Shown one piece after another: positions 11,701 to 23,700 of a DNA stretch of 64,000 bases (positions are counted from its first letter, which is position 1; every line of letters begins with the position of its first letter). The notes under the pieces were generated by a model. It had not been told where the DNA came from. It did not search any database and was given only the letters and a program-made list of their open reading frames with translations. Source of the DNA: Fulvia fulva (Eukaryota > Ascomycota > Dothideomycetes > Mycosphaerellales > Mycosphaerellaceae); assembly GCF_020509005.1 (NCBI RefSeq), contig NC_063025.1, forward strand, positions 248,001-312,000, read 5' to 3'. A program made the position numbers and the translations under genes.

Positions 11701-13588
11701 TTTCCGATAGGGGATTATTAGAAACACCGTTACGAAGGCTAGGAGAAAATATTAAGGAGGTTTTAATACTATCGAAGGCCGATAACGGTAGATCTATATA
11801 GAACCTACCCGAGTCATTAATACTATAGCAACCGCTGTTTATATAACTTCCCCCTCCCCTAAAGGACATTAGGGAATACTAGAAGTTTAGAGATTAGGGT
11901 ACTCTAATAAAAGAAAAAGAAGATGTCGTTTAGTTCGACCTATCCGAACACCTAGCGCTACCTTAAGTTATAGGTAACAAGAGGTTAAGGGGGGACGGAG
12001 ATAATAACTCTAAAGAGTATAAGGCCAAATACTATAAGGCTCTTATCGCCTAGATGTTCTATCTAGACCCTATAATGAGCTAGGTAGAGGAGATTCTAAA
12101 CGACGTAGAAGAACATACATTTGCTACTATTAGGTAGGCCAGAGCCTATTAGTAGGAAGTGCTAATCCTAAAGTCCTATAAGGTAGCCGTAGGAGACCCC
12201 GAATAGGGATATATATAGAGAGAGGCAATCGAGAACGAACTTATTGCCTTAGTAAGTAACAACACCTAGGAAGTAGTTGTACCGCTAAAGGCTACGAATC
12301 TTATTACTTCTAGGTGGGTCTTTAATATAAAAAGAATGATTAGTAGAGCTATTAAGAAGTTTAAGGCAAGACTAGTTATAAGAGGGTTTTTATAGAAATA
12401 TAGGGTTGACTTCGAAGAGACCTTTATACCTACTGTTAGACATAATACTCTCCGAGTATTTATAGCAGTAGTATATAAGAGAGATCTCGAGATATACCTA
12501 GTAGATATAAATAATGCTTTTACCTAAAGTAGCCTTCTTAAAGACATCTATATAATCCTACCCCTAGGAGTTAAAGCACCTCTAAACATAGTGTTTAAGG
12601 TCCTACGAAGCCTTTATAGGCTTAAGTAAGCAGCTAGAGACTAGAACAAGCTCTATATTACGAAGCTAGAGAAGATTGGATTTACCTAGTCCTAGGTAGA
12701 TCTATGCCTACTTATCTATACGGATAGAGACCTTATAGTCCTTACCTATATAGATGATATACCTATTACAGCTCCGAAGCTATTAGATGTTTAGTGGTTT
12801 AAGGCTAAGCTTAGAAAAGTGTTTAGGATTAAAGATCTTAGTAAACCTACGAAGATCCTTAGAATAAGGATTATAAGAGACAGGTCCTAAGGCACTTTAA
12901 AGCTTGATTAAGGACACTATGTCTACGCTAACTTAGCTAAGATAAACATGGCTAGAGAGAAGGCTACGCCAACCTACTTACCTATAGAGAGCTACGAGTA
13001 TTTAGTACCTACGGTACCTATAGATAAGAGGTATAACAAACCGGATTACTAGAGCTATAATAGTACCTAGATATAGCTAATAACAATAACAAGGCTAGAC
13101 TTAGCATTCCCCCTTAGAAGAATTAGCTTATTTGTTGCTAATCCCTCGTAGTAGTATATAAAGGCTTTAAAGAAGCTCTCCCGATACCTACGGTCGTACC
13201 TAGACCTAGGTCTTATATATAGAAAGGGAGGGGGCAATCTCTAGAGATACTCGGACTCTAACTACGCTATAGACAAAGTGGATAGAGTCTCAATTCTAGG
13301 ATACGTGTAGTTCCTTTATAGATCACCTATGTCCTAGATAAGTAGGAAGCAGAAGTCTGTTATAACATTAATAATAGAAGCTAAGTTTATAGCTATATAC
13401 GTAGCCGTAAAGCAGTCACAATTTCTTACTACTATCCTTAGGGAAATGGGGTGCCTAGAACTAGTAGAAAAGAGCTCTTTCTAGCCGAGTATAAGGGCAA
13501 GTAAGGGCACTATTAACGAGCTAAGGCTAGTCAAGCTTATAGGTAACAACTAAGCCGCTTTAATACTTATTAAAGATGCCTATATATA
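8731..13588 (+). pseudogene. RIP-mutated Ty1/copia gag-pol
   Basis: The order gag, integrase, reverse transcriptase, RNase H is that of Ty1/copia. Integrase lies at about 10880-11600 (DNFSRKK, then a core ending near SIEASKNTV). Reverse transcriptase starts at about 12290 (SRWVFNIKR), continues with VDINNAFT, LYRLK.AARD and the catalytic TYIDDI at about 12748, and RNase H follows with SRKQKSV and VAVKQSQFL at about 13340-13440. Stops are nearly all TAG. The RNase H end is interrupted at 13589 by a Tad fragment and resumes at 14526. Gag at about 8950-10400 has no clear motif left. A 75-codon antisense ORF at 11642 is a shadow. Confidence 0.88.
13576..13588. repeat. 13-bp target duplication of the Tad fragment (left)
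   Basis: ATGCCTATATATA, repeated at 14526-14538 on the other side of the insert. Confidence 0.8.
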
Positions 13589-14525
13589 GATAGATAGATT
13601 TGTTATTCCCCTGTTCTAGGACCCTATCCGGCCTATATAGGTATATATCTATTGTTATATATAAAGGGAAACCCGAATAGGTGAAAACCCTTCCCGCCCC
13701 TAACTTCTCCTTATCTAGATTAGCTTTCCCTCTAAACGTACGTAGTCTATGTCGCTACCCCGTTAGCCCCCGCTCCTAGCCGGTCTCGTCGCGCTACGTC
13801 GTATCCTCTCTTCCTATACTGCTCCTACTAGGCGGTACTGTTCTAGCTAGCCCTTCTCTAGTATCTAGTTTGTAATACGCCGTAGGTCCTTAGCGTTGTT
13901 AAGAAGTGCCCCAATCGTCCGGTTCCTCGCCTTTACTATCCACTCCCCCCTTCCTAGCGACTATCTCGGACAGACGAGGAGTACGTACCGTACGTTCTAG
14001 GAGCGATAGCCGTAGGGGTAGCTAGTATTCGTGTATCCTAGAACCTTCCTCTATAATAGGTACCCCTAGAGGCCGATATGTTCGCTTCGTAGTTAGGTTG
14101 CTATACTACTCTATGCCCTCGTAAGGCGGTAGTAGATAAGCTTCGGGGGGTACTTGACCGCGGATTTTATAGCTAACTATTCCTTAGGTTGTCCCGCTAG
14201 CTAAGGGCGTCTACTATACCCTACAACCTAGTTGTTCTACCTCTCTTTCTATAGTTACTCTACAAACGATTTCTTACCTTCCTATTATATTACTAGCTAT
14301 TCGTCCCTTGCCCGGTAGTTCGGCTCGTTTCCGGGTCGAATTCCCCTATACGCTAGTACTAATTCGTAGGCCCTTACGACTATACTAGCGATGACCTTCT
14401 ATACTAGGTACTGTGCCGACTTACCTAAGTAGGAGGTACGTAGTCCCTAGATGTATAGGTCGAGCGGCGGTATAGCGGTCTCGTGCTTAAGTATCCTCGT
14501 TAGTATCGACTTATATACCCCGGTA
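13589..14525 (-). mobile_element. 5'-truncated Tad-1 insert in the copia element, RIP-mutated
   Basis: The reverse complement matches the last 900-odd bases of the intact Tad-1 (from about 49410 to 50349): the C-terminal part of ORF2 and the 3' UTR, ending in the tetranucleotide tail seen here as TAGATAGATAGA on the plus strand. It lies between two copies of a 13-bp target duplication, so it arrived by target-primed reverse transcription that stopped early. It carries RIP-type changes like its copia host. Confidence 0.9.
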
Positions 14526-14745
14526 ATGCCTATATATATAAAAGGTCAAAGCATATTAATATTATATATAACTATATTAGACATCTCTAGTAGTAGAAGA
14601 AGATTGTAGTAGACTACTACTATATAAAGGATATAGCTACTAATAGGTTAATAAAGCCACTTAATAGCTAGTAGTTCTAAAACTTTATAAGGTAGCTCTA
14701 GCTTATATAAAGTGATTATAGGAGACTATGTAGCCTAAGTAGGAG
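14526..14745 (+). pseudogene. Copia internal 3' end after the Tad insert
   Basis: Resumes the copia internal sequence after the duplicated ATGCCTATATATA. It is short and AT-rich, with no separate ORF, and runs into the 3' LTR. Confidence 0.7.
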
Positions 14746-14979
14746 TGTTGAGAACATATAGGCCGTAGGACAAGTATGTAGGTGTAGGTGTGTCATGTGA
14801 CTAGATCACGTGACTAGGGTTTGCTAGCCTATAGGCTAGTAAACATCCGGACACCTAGTATCTACCTATACTAATACCGGCGATACTATATATATATATA
14901 CGCTATCCTATTAGGTCCTTCTTCGTCTTTCGTATAATCCGCCGTCTTCTACTACTACGTAACTCGTACCTATTTAATA
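14746..14979 (+). repeat. Copia 3' LTR
   Basis: A 234-bp LTR beginning TGTTGAGAAC and ending TTTAATA. It is less RIP-mutated than the 5' LTR (it keeps TGTAGG and GTGTGTCATGTG where the 5' copy has TA). It is followed by the GTTAT target duplication. Confidence 0.9.
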
Positions 14980-14984
14980 GTTAT
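14980..14984. repeat. 5-bp target-site duplication of the copia element (right)
   Basis: GTTAT, identical to 8492-8496. Confidence 0.85.
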
Positions 14985-15720
14985 TGCCCGTCTATTAATA
15001 GGATACTAACTTACTAGTTAGGCTTCTAGCTTACTAGCCGGGCTACCTATAGTAGGCTATATATTAAATAGGTACGGATTAATAGTAGCGGAGTAGAGTA
15101 AGAGATCAATCTTTAACTAACTAATAGTACGAGTATATAGCAATATATTAGGAACTAATATATTAATTATATTAGATGTCTATCTAAGCTAAAGGGAAGA
15201 GAAGGTATTTCCCTATAAGCTAAGTTATTATAGATACCTTAGGCTACTAGATTACTTCCTAACTGTTGACTCCCTTTAAGATACTATATCTTAATACTAT
15301 ATATACTTTACTAACCTTACTCGAGTGCTCGTAAGCTCGTACGTCGTTACGGCGTAAAGTTACGCGGCGCTATTATATCTATAATACTATAAGCTTAAGA
15401 TAGAGCGTAAGGTCGTTAAAGCCTTAGGCTCTATTCGGATTGATTAACGACTAATAAGAAGACGGCTTAGTACTTCCCTTACCTAAATATAGTACGCTTA
15501 CTATTACGTTTAGTACTACTACTTAAACACGTCGTAGACCTATAGTCGTAAGCTATATCGTCGTATAATAAGCACTATACGTTAGGTAGCGGTAGCGTAG
15601 ATCGTACGCTACTTTATAGTCTAGAAGGGTTAGTAGAGAGCTCTACTCCGCTACGCTTACCTTTAGAGGTTTATAACCGCTAATAGTACATTTTATACGA
15701 AAGGTAGGAGCTAGATACCT
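14985..15720. other. RIP-mutated flank, no gene recognised
   Basis: CpA-poor sequence that continues the pre-insertion locus of the copia element. No family was recognised. The change to ordinary base composition begins at about 15750. Confidence 0.5.
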
Positions 15721-15749
15721 ACCTTATAGCTCGATACGTCAAGATCGGC

Positions 15750-16590
15750 CGCGCTAGACTAACAGTACAATAGCCCTTAGAAACAGGTGCGTTTTGGAAT
15801 AAGGATAGGTAATAGAGCATCACTGTCTGGCTATAGAGAGTTGTACACTCTCGGCGAAGTCTAAATTCTCGGCAAAAGTTGGACTTCTCGACATAGGCAC
15901 AAATCTCGGCAGCGCTCGACTGACAGAACTGTCCTTCGAAACAGACGCATTCCGGACGGACAGAAATGCGCGTAAGAAACATATGCTAGATATATACTAC
16001 ACAGTAGTTGCAATTCCGGTAGCAGTTGCACTTCCGGCAGCAGTTAAATTCTCGGTACTAGTTGGACTTCTCGGTATGTACAAGATGTAGCTGTCGATAA
16101 TGGCGTCCTTCACTCACCTTTAAGGGTGCAGAGAAAGCGCATACCAAGTTATCCCTAGCCTCGGTCTTATACAGAAACTCGCAAACTACGAGCTATATAC
16201 ACAGAAGCAGTAACGACGAATAGGTGCGAATTGGAACGCCGAGTCAGCATTGTCGGTATGTATTCTCGGCAAATCAGTGAAAGCCGAACCTTACTTCTCG
16301 GTGATCGTGGAGCTACACTACTACGGCTCACTTAATTACAACATTTCCCCGATCTATCGAATCTATAAGATCTCGTAGGAAAGGCGGGATTCTTGGGCTG
16401 TCTTAACAAACTCGAGGTGGTGAAGCCTCTGATTCCAAGATCGCGCGCTCTCAGAAATGCGGCACACTTTCGCACAGTTTTGTACCGCGCTGACGAAATC
16501 GCGCTCACTTGATCGTAGCATTTCCCGGATCCGTCGAACCTGCGAGGCCTCGTAGGGAAGTCTACGATTCCGGCTAGCAAGCAATGCATA
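15750..16590. repeat. Diverged short direct repeats, CTCGG-rich, non-coding
   Basis: Two visible repeat pairs. One is at about 15749-15797 and 15906-15954 (core GCGCT.GACT.ACAG, then CCTT.GAAACAG). The other is at about 16328-16386 and 16505-16562 (core CTCACTT, CATTTCCC, GATC, TCGAA, CTCGTAGG). In the second pair the left copy differs from the right by several C-to-T and G-to-A changes. The motif TTCTCGG or CTCGGCA recurs at least eight times. Short ORFs here have no coding features. Confidence 0.5.
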
Positions 16591-17376
16591 CTTGGTTGTC
16601 AGTATGTATGCATTAGCAGACCACCCCGTGAACTAGCTCGGACTTTGCAACACACAGGCCTGATCTTGGAGGCAGCCTGCGCGCCGGAAGTCGAACATTT
16701 CAACAAGTCTCGGCGTCTAACAGCTCTAGGAACGAAGCGATCAACATACTGTGCCTTGCTATGCACATTGAGGGACAGCCGGCATGTCAGTTTTGCGGTA
16801 GATCTGGCTGTGTGGTTCTGAAGCCACTGCAATGGATGCTCACTGCCGGTCCAACGACATGACATGTCAAATTGATGATGCGTGTGCATCATGTCACAGT
16901 GCACTTGTGTGATGTGCGAGCTTGCAAGGCTAATGACCGTGACGGACAGAGCAAGAAGCAGCTGCAGCGTGTATCCGTACTTGCATAGAGTAGAGAGAAG
17001 AGCACAAAGCGGACGACTGAGTCGGAGTTGCTTTTGCGCCAAGCCCGACATGGAGACCCTGAACCGCATGCAGACAACAAGAAGAAGCGAGGGAACATTG
17101 ATTCGGACTTGATCGACCGAGGATGCAACTACCAACCACCGAGGGCGTCAATAGACCATGTCGCATCGGTCGCCCGCTCGGCACCACAGGGTGCTGTCTG
17201 TATTGCGAAGACTCGAGCCGCTTGAGCCGTGCAACAATGCGATGGAGGGTGCTGCTCTAGTACTCAGCACTGCCGCATAAGCTTCAGCAGCACTATGTTC
17301 TGTTCCGTCGAACAAACAGGAATGCAAACAAAGACGGGGCAGCGAGCTGACGCTTCTCCTTGTCTGCAACAGAAAC
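16591..17376. other. Intergenic, ordinary composition, no supported gene
   Basis: Overlapping ORFs exist on both strands here, the longest on the minus strand at 16599-17135 (178 codons), but none has a recognisable domain, and several frames are open at once, which suggests chance. It is the upstream region of the pseudogene at 17377. Confidence 0.4.
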
Positions 17377-19110
17377 ATGCTCTGTTTCTCTACACTGACC
17401 CCCGTGACTACGTATATAACTTGCTGTACTGCGACTCGGTGCATCCTCGCCGGCATTGCCGTCTATTTCGCGTGTCGGTGGCGCTTCGATGACGGCCCAG
17501 AGCCTCTTCCCGCCGCCGCCCTAGAAGCCGACGACGCCGACGCAGACGCCGACAATAACAACAACATAGAAGCCGACGACATCGACCTCAACCTCTACCT
17601 CGACCTCGACCACGACACATTCGCCCGTAGATACGTCGACCGACGGCCACGCTAGGGCCTCTGGGCCCTCGTCTGCCTTCTCTTGATCTATCACTCACCA
17701 CCACCTTCACCCTCGTCCTGCACTCCACGGCTCCAAGTCCCGCCACTCTCAGTCCCCGATGCCGTACTCCGCGCCCTGCAATGGCCATTGAAGGCCATAG
17801 CACGCCTGCAATACGGAGACTGCAGCGAGCATGCCCACGCCCACTCGCCTGCCGCATTCGCCCTCCTCGATCCTGCCGAGAAGCGTCCATCGCAGCCTCT
17901 GGCCGAATGGGCTGTCGCCTGGGCTGCTGGGGTCCATGGCAGCGGTGAACTCCAGGCTATCACCCTCGAGGCCTTGCACAGAAGCACGCACGTCAAGACC
18001 GATGACTTCCCTGGCACGTGGCCGCTCAGTCTCAAGCTGGGCGAGGAGCTCCTCGAACCGAGCTTTGCGCTGTAGAGCTGGCTGAAGCAGCTGCACGGCC
18101 TCCGTAGCCTCGTGCCATAGCAACGCTCGCCAACATTGGAAGCGCGCGACCATTCTGAGTACTACGAACTGCATGCCGCCGCTGCCTATCGATGCTACGA
18201 GCCGGCGTGGAAGTGGCACTTGTCAACCACGCCCCGCTCCGCTCCCTGGGCTGTTACCGCTCCGCTGCTATGTCTCCGCCATCGAAGCCACTGGTAGCGC
18301 GCAGTCCCTGCCCGACTGCTGAAGAATGTGAATGCCAGTCTACGCGAGCTCCATCGCTTAGCTACGTAGCTCCAGCAAGATCTGCCTGAAGCACTCGCCG
18401 GGCACGAGCGCTACCGCATTACCTTACTCCGGGCCGTGCGCGAAACGGCTGTTGACTACGATGACCCAGCTTCCCGCGTGCCCAGCGACACTCTCGACAA
18501 TGTCGTCTAGCAGATACGCACCCGCTACGTCGTAAGCACCGTGGCCTCTGCCAATGTCCAGCTCGTGCTCGAGTTTGCTAGCTCCTCCCTCGCCCTTATC
18601 GAGCGTCAATTGGAACGCAGCCAACGTCTGGTCGACCGCATAGCACGCCTCTATGCCTCGCCGATCGCCGACCCTCTGGACATTGCACAACTCGCAGACG
18701 AGGTCTTCCACTTCTACGACAACTTCTACAACTATACGATTGATCTTCTTATCGGTCGCGCCGACCCTGTCACCCGTGAGATGACATTTCCCAACCCCTT
18801 GGATCTTCTGGACACACGATCTGATCTTGAGCTACTCAGAGCCAAGCTTCTTTAGACCTGGACCGAGGCGTATAATAAGGACCTTGCGCAGCCGTGGACG
18901 GATAGCAAGCAAGGCAAAGCATAGGTGGACTTTGACTCGTCGGTGGACGGTCCGGTATGGGCAGCGTGGTATACGTCCGAGTATCCTAGCACGGAATACT
19001 GGGGCCCGGATGCTCGGGCGCCCGTCAATGTTTCGACGAAGAAGAAGGGACTGCAGCAGTTGGGACTGGCGGAGGAAGATAAAGCAACTAGGACTGGCGG
19101 AGGAAGATGA
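17377..19110 (+). pseudogene. Host-type gene of unknown function broken by eight TAG codons
   Basis: One frame stays open from 17281, has its first ATG at 17377 and ends at a TGA at 19108-19110, about 577 codons. It is interrupted only by TAG at 17653, 18073, 18118, 18295, 18367, 18508, 18853 and 18922; there is no in-frame TAA or TGA before the end and no frameshift. The bases around most of the stops fit CAG or TGG changed to TAG, the RIP signature. Visible features: a hydrophobic stretch near residues 9-28 (about ITCCTATRCILAGIAVYFA), an acidic run rich in D and N at about 50-85, a proline-rich stretch, and a helical second half (LRELHRLAT, IERQLERSQRLVDRIARLYA). No family was recognised. 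Alternatively the TAGs may sit in introns, but the frame through each of them stays coding-like. It adjoins repeat-rich DNA, so spread of RIP from neighbours is plausible. Confidence 0.6.
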
Positions 19111-19249
19111 AGCAACTGGAACTGGGGGAGGACGATGAAGTAACTAGGACTGGCGGGGGGAGATGAAGCAACTGGAACTAGGGGAGCACGGTAAAGCGAC
19201 TGGGACTGGCGGAGGGAGATGAAGCAACTGGAATTGGCGGAGGCAGATA
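19054..19249 (+). repeat. 28-bp minisatellite, seven copies
   Basis: The motif AAGCAACT-GGACTGGCGGAGG recurs with exact 28-base spacing: its AAGCAACT-like starts fall at 19054, 19082, 19110, 19138, 19166, 19194 and 19222. Copies differ by a few substitutions. It overlaps the 3' end of the pseudogene; 28 is not a multiple of three, so the frame rotates between copies. Confidence 0.85.
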
Positions 19250-20774
19250 GGACAAGCACACGCGGAGGAGGATAAAGCGTAGCGGTATGGTGAACATAGT
19301 ACTTATAAGGAGGAAAGCGGATACATCGAGATCGTGACGCCTAATTCAGTGTATGTGCTTCAAATCAATGCTTGACTTGTTCGTTCTCTTTGTGGGAGTG
19401 AGACATCTAATCTTTGTGCCTAGACAATAGCCTCAGTCTTAAACGCCCGCCATTTATCGGTTAGCAAACATTTCTGTTCCTTGCTCGAGCCCTTCACATC
19501 TCTCTCTGCACTACTACCGACTTCTTCTTGTTCTTGACTCTCCTCTACCACCTTCTCGCACCAAGACTTCAGAGACTAGCTATCAACGCGACTGTTCGTT
19601 CATAGGAGAACTACTATCATATCAACTCCACGCGCTTCCTTGACTTCCCTACGAGCAGATCTAAACGGCGGCGGTATGTCACCCTCTTCCCCTTCCCTTC
19701 TCTCCCCTTTCCTTCTCTTCCCTTCCCTCCCACGCCTCCCTAGCCAGAAAGAACCACCATGAAGCGATCCACACAACTCCATCATTATACTAACCCACCC
19801 ACTCCTAGCAGCATCAACACCACACCCAATACCACCACCACACCACTACACCACACCACCACCACCACCATGCCCCCCAAAAAAGCATCTACCAAAAAAC
19901 CCGAGCCTCAACACTACACCACCACCATCCCTATGCACTGGCACCTAACCGCCTCCCTCCTCGCAGTACGTACGTCCCCCCACTACCCCCACCCCTTCCG
20001 TAATCAGGCAACTAACATAATTTGGTACCAGTTCGTCCTACTCCTCCTCTAAATCTGGCATGTAGCGATCACGAAAGCCGCGTTCGAGAGGGGCCGGCAG
20101 CAGGGCTTGGCAGAGTGTTTTGCGATTAAGATGGGGAGGATTTGAGCACGACGGTCCCGACGATAGGAGCTAGCAAGAGGTACGCGGGTGAGTCGTGGCT
20201 GCGTAGGGAGAAGTGGAAATCGCGGTATAGGCGGCGGTTTAAGGTAGCTGCGGGATTCTGGGTGTGTTGTGGTGGAATTGAAGAGCCCGGTATGTAGCTA
20301 CGATAGAGTCTTTTGTTAGGACACGGCGGTGTTCGACCTTAGAGGTTCTCGGTGTGAAGGATAGATAGAGAAGGCATTGTCTGAGGCGGGTAGATTGCTA
20401 GTCAAGATAATCGTGCGTATAACTACCTACCGCCGTCTGCCTTGATAAGATTAAGCTCCTTTACTCCGGACTGTAGGTCAACTTGATACTATAGGTTGTA
20501 GTACGCTAGGCGTAGTAAGAAAGTTAGATTGTACTCCCTACGTAAGGTATAGGTTTGCTTACTATTATTATATAGCTGCTTTTGTGTCTATCCGGACAGA
20601 CGCTTACTACCGAGGGTCCTACGTTAGGACGGCGTCGAGCGACTACTCGTCCGCGTTACCTAATATTAACGCTTAATATACCTATACTACTATATATCTT
20701 TATCCCTAGTCTTTCGCTATCTTCCTCCGCGTATCTAAAGTAGCCTTTTAGGGTTACGTAGCGTATTAAGTAAC
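19250..20774. other. Host-type DNA with possible small gene remnants
   Basis: A pyrimidine-rich run at 19676-19740 is followed by an ATG at 19759 (a Thr/Pro-rich frame) and another at 19870 (MPPKKASTKKPEP). A possible intron lies at 19966-20031, with GTACGT at the donor, CTAAC as branch site and CCAG at the acceptor. After splicing the frame ends within a few codons. A separate frame at about 20139-20292 reads KRYAGESWLRREKWKSRY and then ends; it could be part of a broken gene. From about 20420 on the composition becomes RIP-like. Nothing else recognised. Confidence 0.3.
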
Positions 20775-20788
20775 TATATAATATCGTA
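20775..20788. repeat. 14-bp target duplication of Tad-1 copy 2 (left)
   Basis: TATATAATATCGTA, repeated at 25758-25771. Confidence 0.8.
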
Positions 20789-23700
20789 GAGGAAAACGCT
20801 TATCGATCTCTACGCTAAAACAAGACACATTCGAAAGCTCTTATCAAGGCCATTCTAACGATATATAAAGCAGGCCACTGCCCCTAGGACTAAGGGAGTT
20901 CTACCTTATTCAATCTAGATAGCTTAAAGCTCTCTTCACCCTGTTTCTTTAGCTCCAAACGCCGCGGAGGTGCCTAGCTACATTAGGCAACTCCTAGGCA
21001 ATAGTAGCCTAGGCTACGGCACTAACGGCGCCTACGGCCCTATAGGCGAAGCCCCCCTAAGACAACTAGTAGCAACTTATAGAGGACGTAAAAAGTATAG
21101 AAACTAACGATTAGCTCCCTTACCGGTCTCTATAGGTAATGATCACTTAGCTACGCACGGCGCTTGTACTGTCGTATTACCGAGGGTAATAAGAAATAAG
21201 GACGACGTCCTAGGCGATTAGTAAGGCCACCCGGAATCAATACCCCTATAGCTAGGCATCGGTCGCGGCATCGATACTAGGCCCCCGCCTAACGTACGAT
21301 GTAGTTACGATCCGTATTATAGTAAAGGAAGACTAGGCCGAAGTTACGAAGCTATCGAATAAGGAGCTCGCCTAACGAATTAACTAACTAGGGGTGGTCG
21401 TAGTGAACTAATAGTCTAACGGCACTCTATAGATCTATACTAGCTCTACTACTACTAGGAGGCACCTAGAGGCATAGCTATAGTAGGTATCTAAGGTTAC
21501 GGTATTAGCGAAGGTCTTAACGAAGCAATTTACGATCCTAGTCCACGACATGCCTAAGGAGTTTGACCTAACTAACTAGGGTCACCTACGCGCTCTCTAA
21601 GAGGACAACCCGGTCACTCTTAACTCTCTAATCTAGAAGGCGACTTGGCTCTATAGGAAATGGCCAGAAGGCAAGAAGGCCTCGGCGCTAATAGTATAGC
21701 TATAAGACGCGAAAGCGGCGGATCTAGCGATAGAACAAGGCCTAGTCTAGCAATATAGCCTTAAGATTGTAGAAAAGTACTCCTTATCCTTTCGTGTCCT
21801 CTAATACTTCAAATGCTAATAGTATAGACACCAAACCTATACGTGTATAAACAAGTAGGCCTACTCGAACTATATAGGAGACTATATATCTAGGGACTAT
21901 ATATCGACTACGAGACGGTACGCGAACTGTCCGGGGCACTACCTATCGTATAGTACGGAATGCCTATAGCGGAAACTAGCGAAAAACAAGGCAATCACAA
22001 ACAGAACCGTCGCCCTAAGATTCTACGGCGACCGTAAGGCTAGCCTATACCGGAACTAACTAGCGGCGGTCGGGTATAAGCGCCCTAGGGCCGAGAACGA
22101 TATAAAGGATACGTAACCTAGGGCGTACGGGAGGCTACGTACTCTACTAGCTACGGCGAGGGAATCTAACTAGGCCCGGCTCCCCTTTAGTATATAGCTA
22201 ATAGGCGTAGACTAGGACGTATAGGGTAGTAGGATATAGGACGATATAGAGGAAATGATTATCGATACCGATGACTAGCCTCGACACGCTTAGTATCATC
22301 TAGTATAACGTTAACTATAGTAAGGATATAGTCTAGAACCATTTCCTATACGAGGCGGACCCGCGCGTCTACTACGTCCTTATAATCTAGGAGCTATAGA
22401 TTAACCCGTACTATAAGAGACTAACGACCTATAAGTTACTAGGCTATACGACATGCCTACGAGGCGACGGCAGACCCCGTACGTGCTTCTATATTAGTAA
22501 AGACATACTAGAATCCGACTAGGAGGTAGTGTACTACGTAGACGAAGAAGGCGGGGGCGATATTACCTCCCTCTACGTAGGTAGTACCTAGATACACAAC
22601 CTATATATACAACCGCTAGCCTCGAGGTCTAGCCGCGACCTAGGGGTCTATAGATACCTAGACAGTGCGCTTAAGAGACAAGGGTACCACATCGTAGTAG
22701 GAGACTTTAATATATACTACCCTTCCTAGGAAAGCCTTATATAGCCGCACCCTATAGCCGACGAAGTACTCGACTTAATAGCGAGCAACGTAATTGCCCT
22801 TAATACCCCGAAGGACCTAGGCACCTAGAAGAGAGGGGGACTCTAAGGTACGATCGACCTCTCCTAGATCTTAGATAGCTACTACTATACGGTAACCTAC
22901 TATAGGATCGAATATAAACTCGAGGCGTCGTTAGACTATATACTAGTCAGGACCTCTATTACGATATAGATATAACGTATACTAGCGAGAACCCCTAAGC
23001 TTAACTAGGGAAAGGCCTACTAGGCTAATATCTAGGCGTACCTCGATGACTCTAAGAGGCTAGTCTAGATCGCGTAGTAGTAATACAATAGTAAAGACGA
23101 GATAGACGAAGTAGTCTAGGGGTTAATAGACGAAATAAGAAAAGCGACCTTACTTCACGTTCCGCTTACCTAACTAACGATATAGTCTAAACTATACTAG
23201 ACGCCGGAGTGTACTACGGTAGTAAGAGAAGCAAGGAGAGCACGCCGGGTATAGACGAGCAGCTATAGCGAGGAGGCCTAGAACGTATATAGGGAGGCAT
23301 ACTAATAGAAGAAAGCTATAATACGAAGGGAGAAAAGAGTCGGCTAGAGGGCTATAGTAGAAGAAATCGCCGGCAAGCTAGAGAGGATATAGAAGCTAGC
23401 AAAATAGGCCCGACAGGACCCTATATAGGGCCCCTCCTTCTCTATCCTAGCGCTATAATCGCCTAGTAGCCCGGTTAGCGACCCCGAGGCCAAGGCGCGT
23501 CTACTAGCTAGCAAGTTCTTCCCGCCCCTAGTCGAGGCTAATCTAAGCGATATAAATAGCTCTATCCCCCTAGCCCCTAGTATCGCGGTCCGATAGGAGG
23601 TATCCGAGGGAGAAGTTACCGCTATACTTAGGAAGTTACCGGCGAAGAAAGCCCCGGGGCTAGAGAGGATCCTAAACGAGCTACTAAAGAAGTATAGAGA

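Noticed and set aside
11642..11869. 75-codon minus-strand ORF in copia
   Set aside because: Shadow of the mutated copia pol frame.
16599..17135. 178-codon minus-strand ORF
   Set aside because: No domain, overlaps several other open frames on both strands, low-complexity composition; most likely chance in unmutated intergenic DNA.
19600..19785. Minus-strand ORF with GRRGREGKRRKGERREGEEG
   Set aside because: Translation of the pyrimidine-rich leader on the opposite strand; low complexity.
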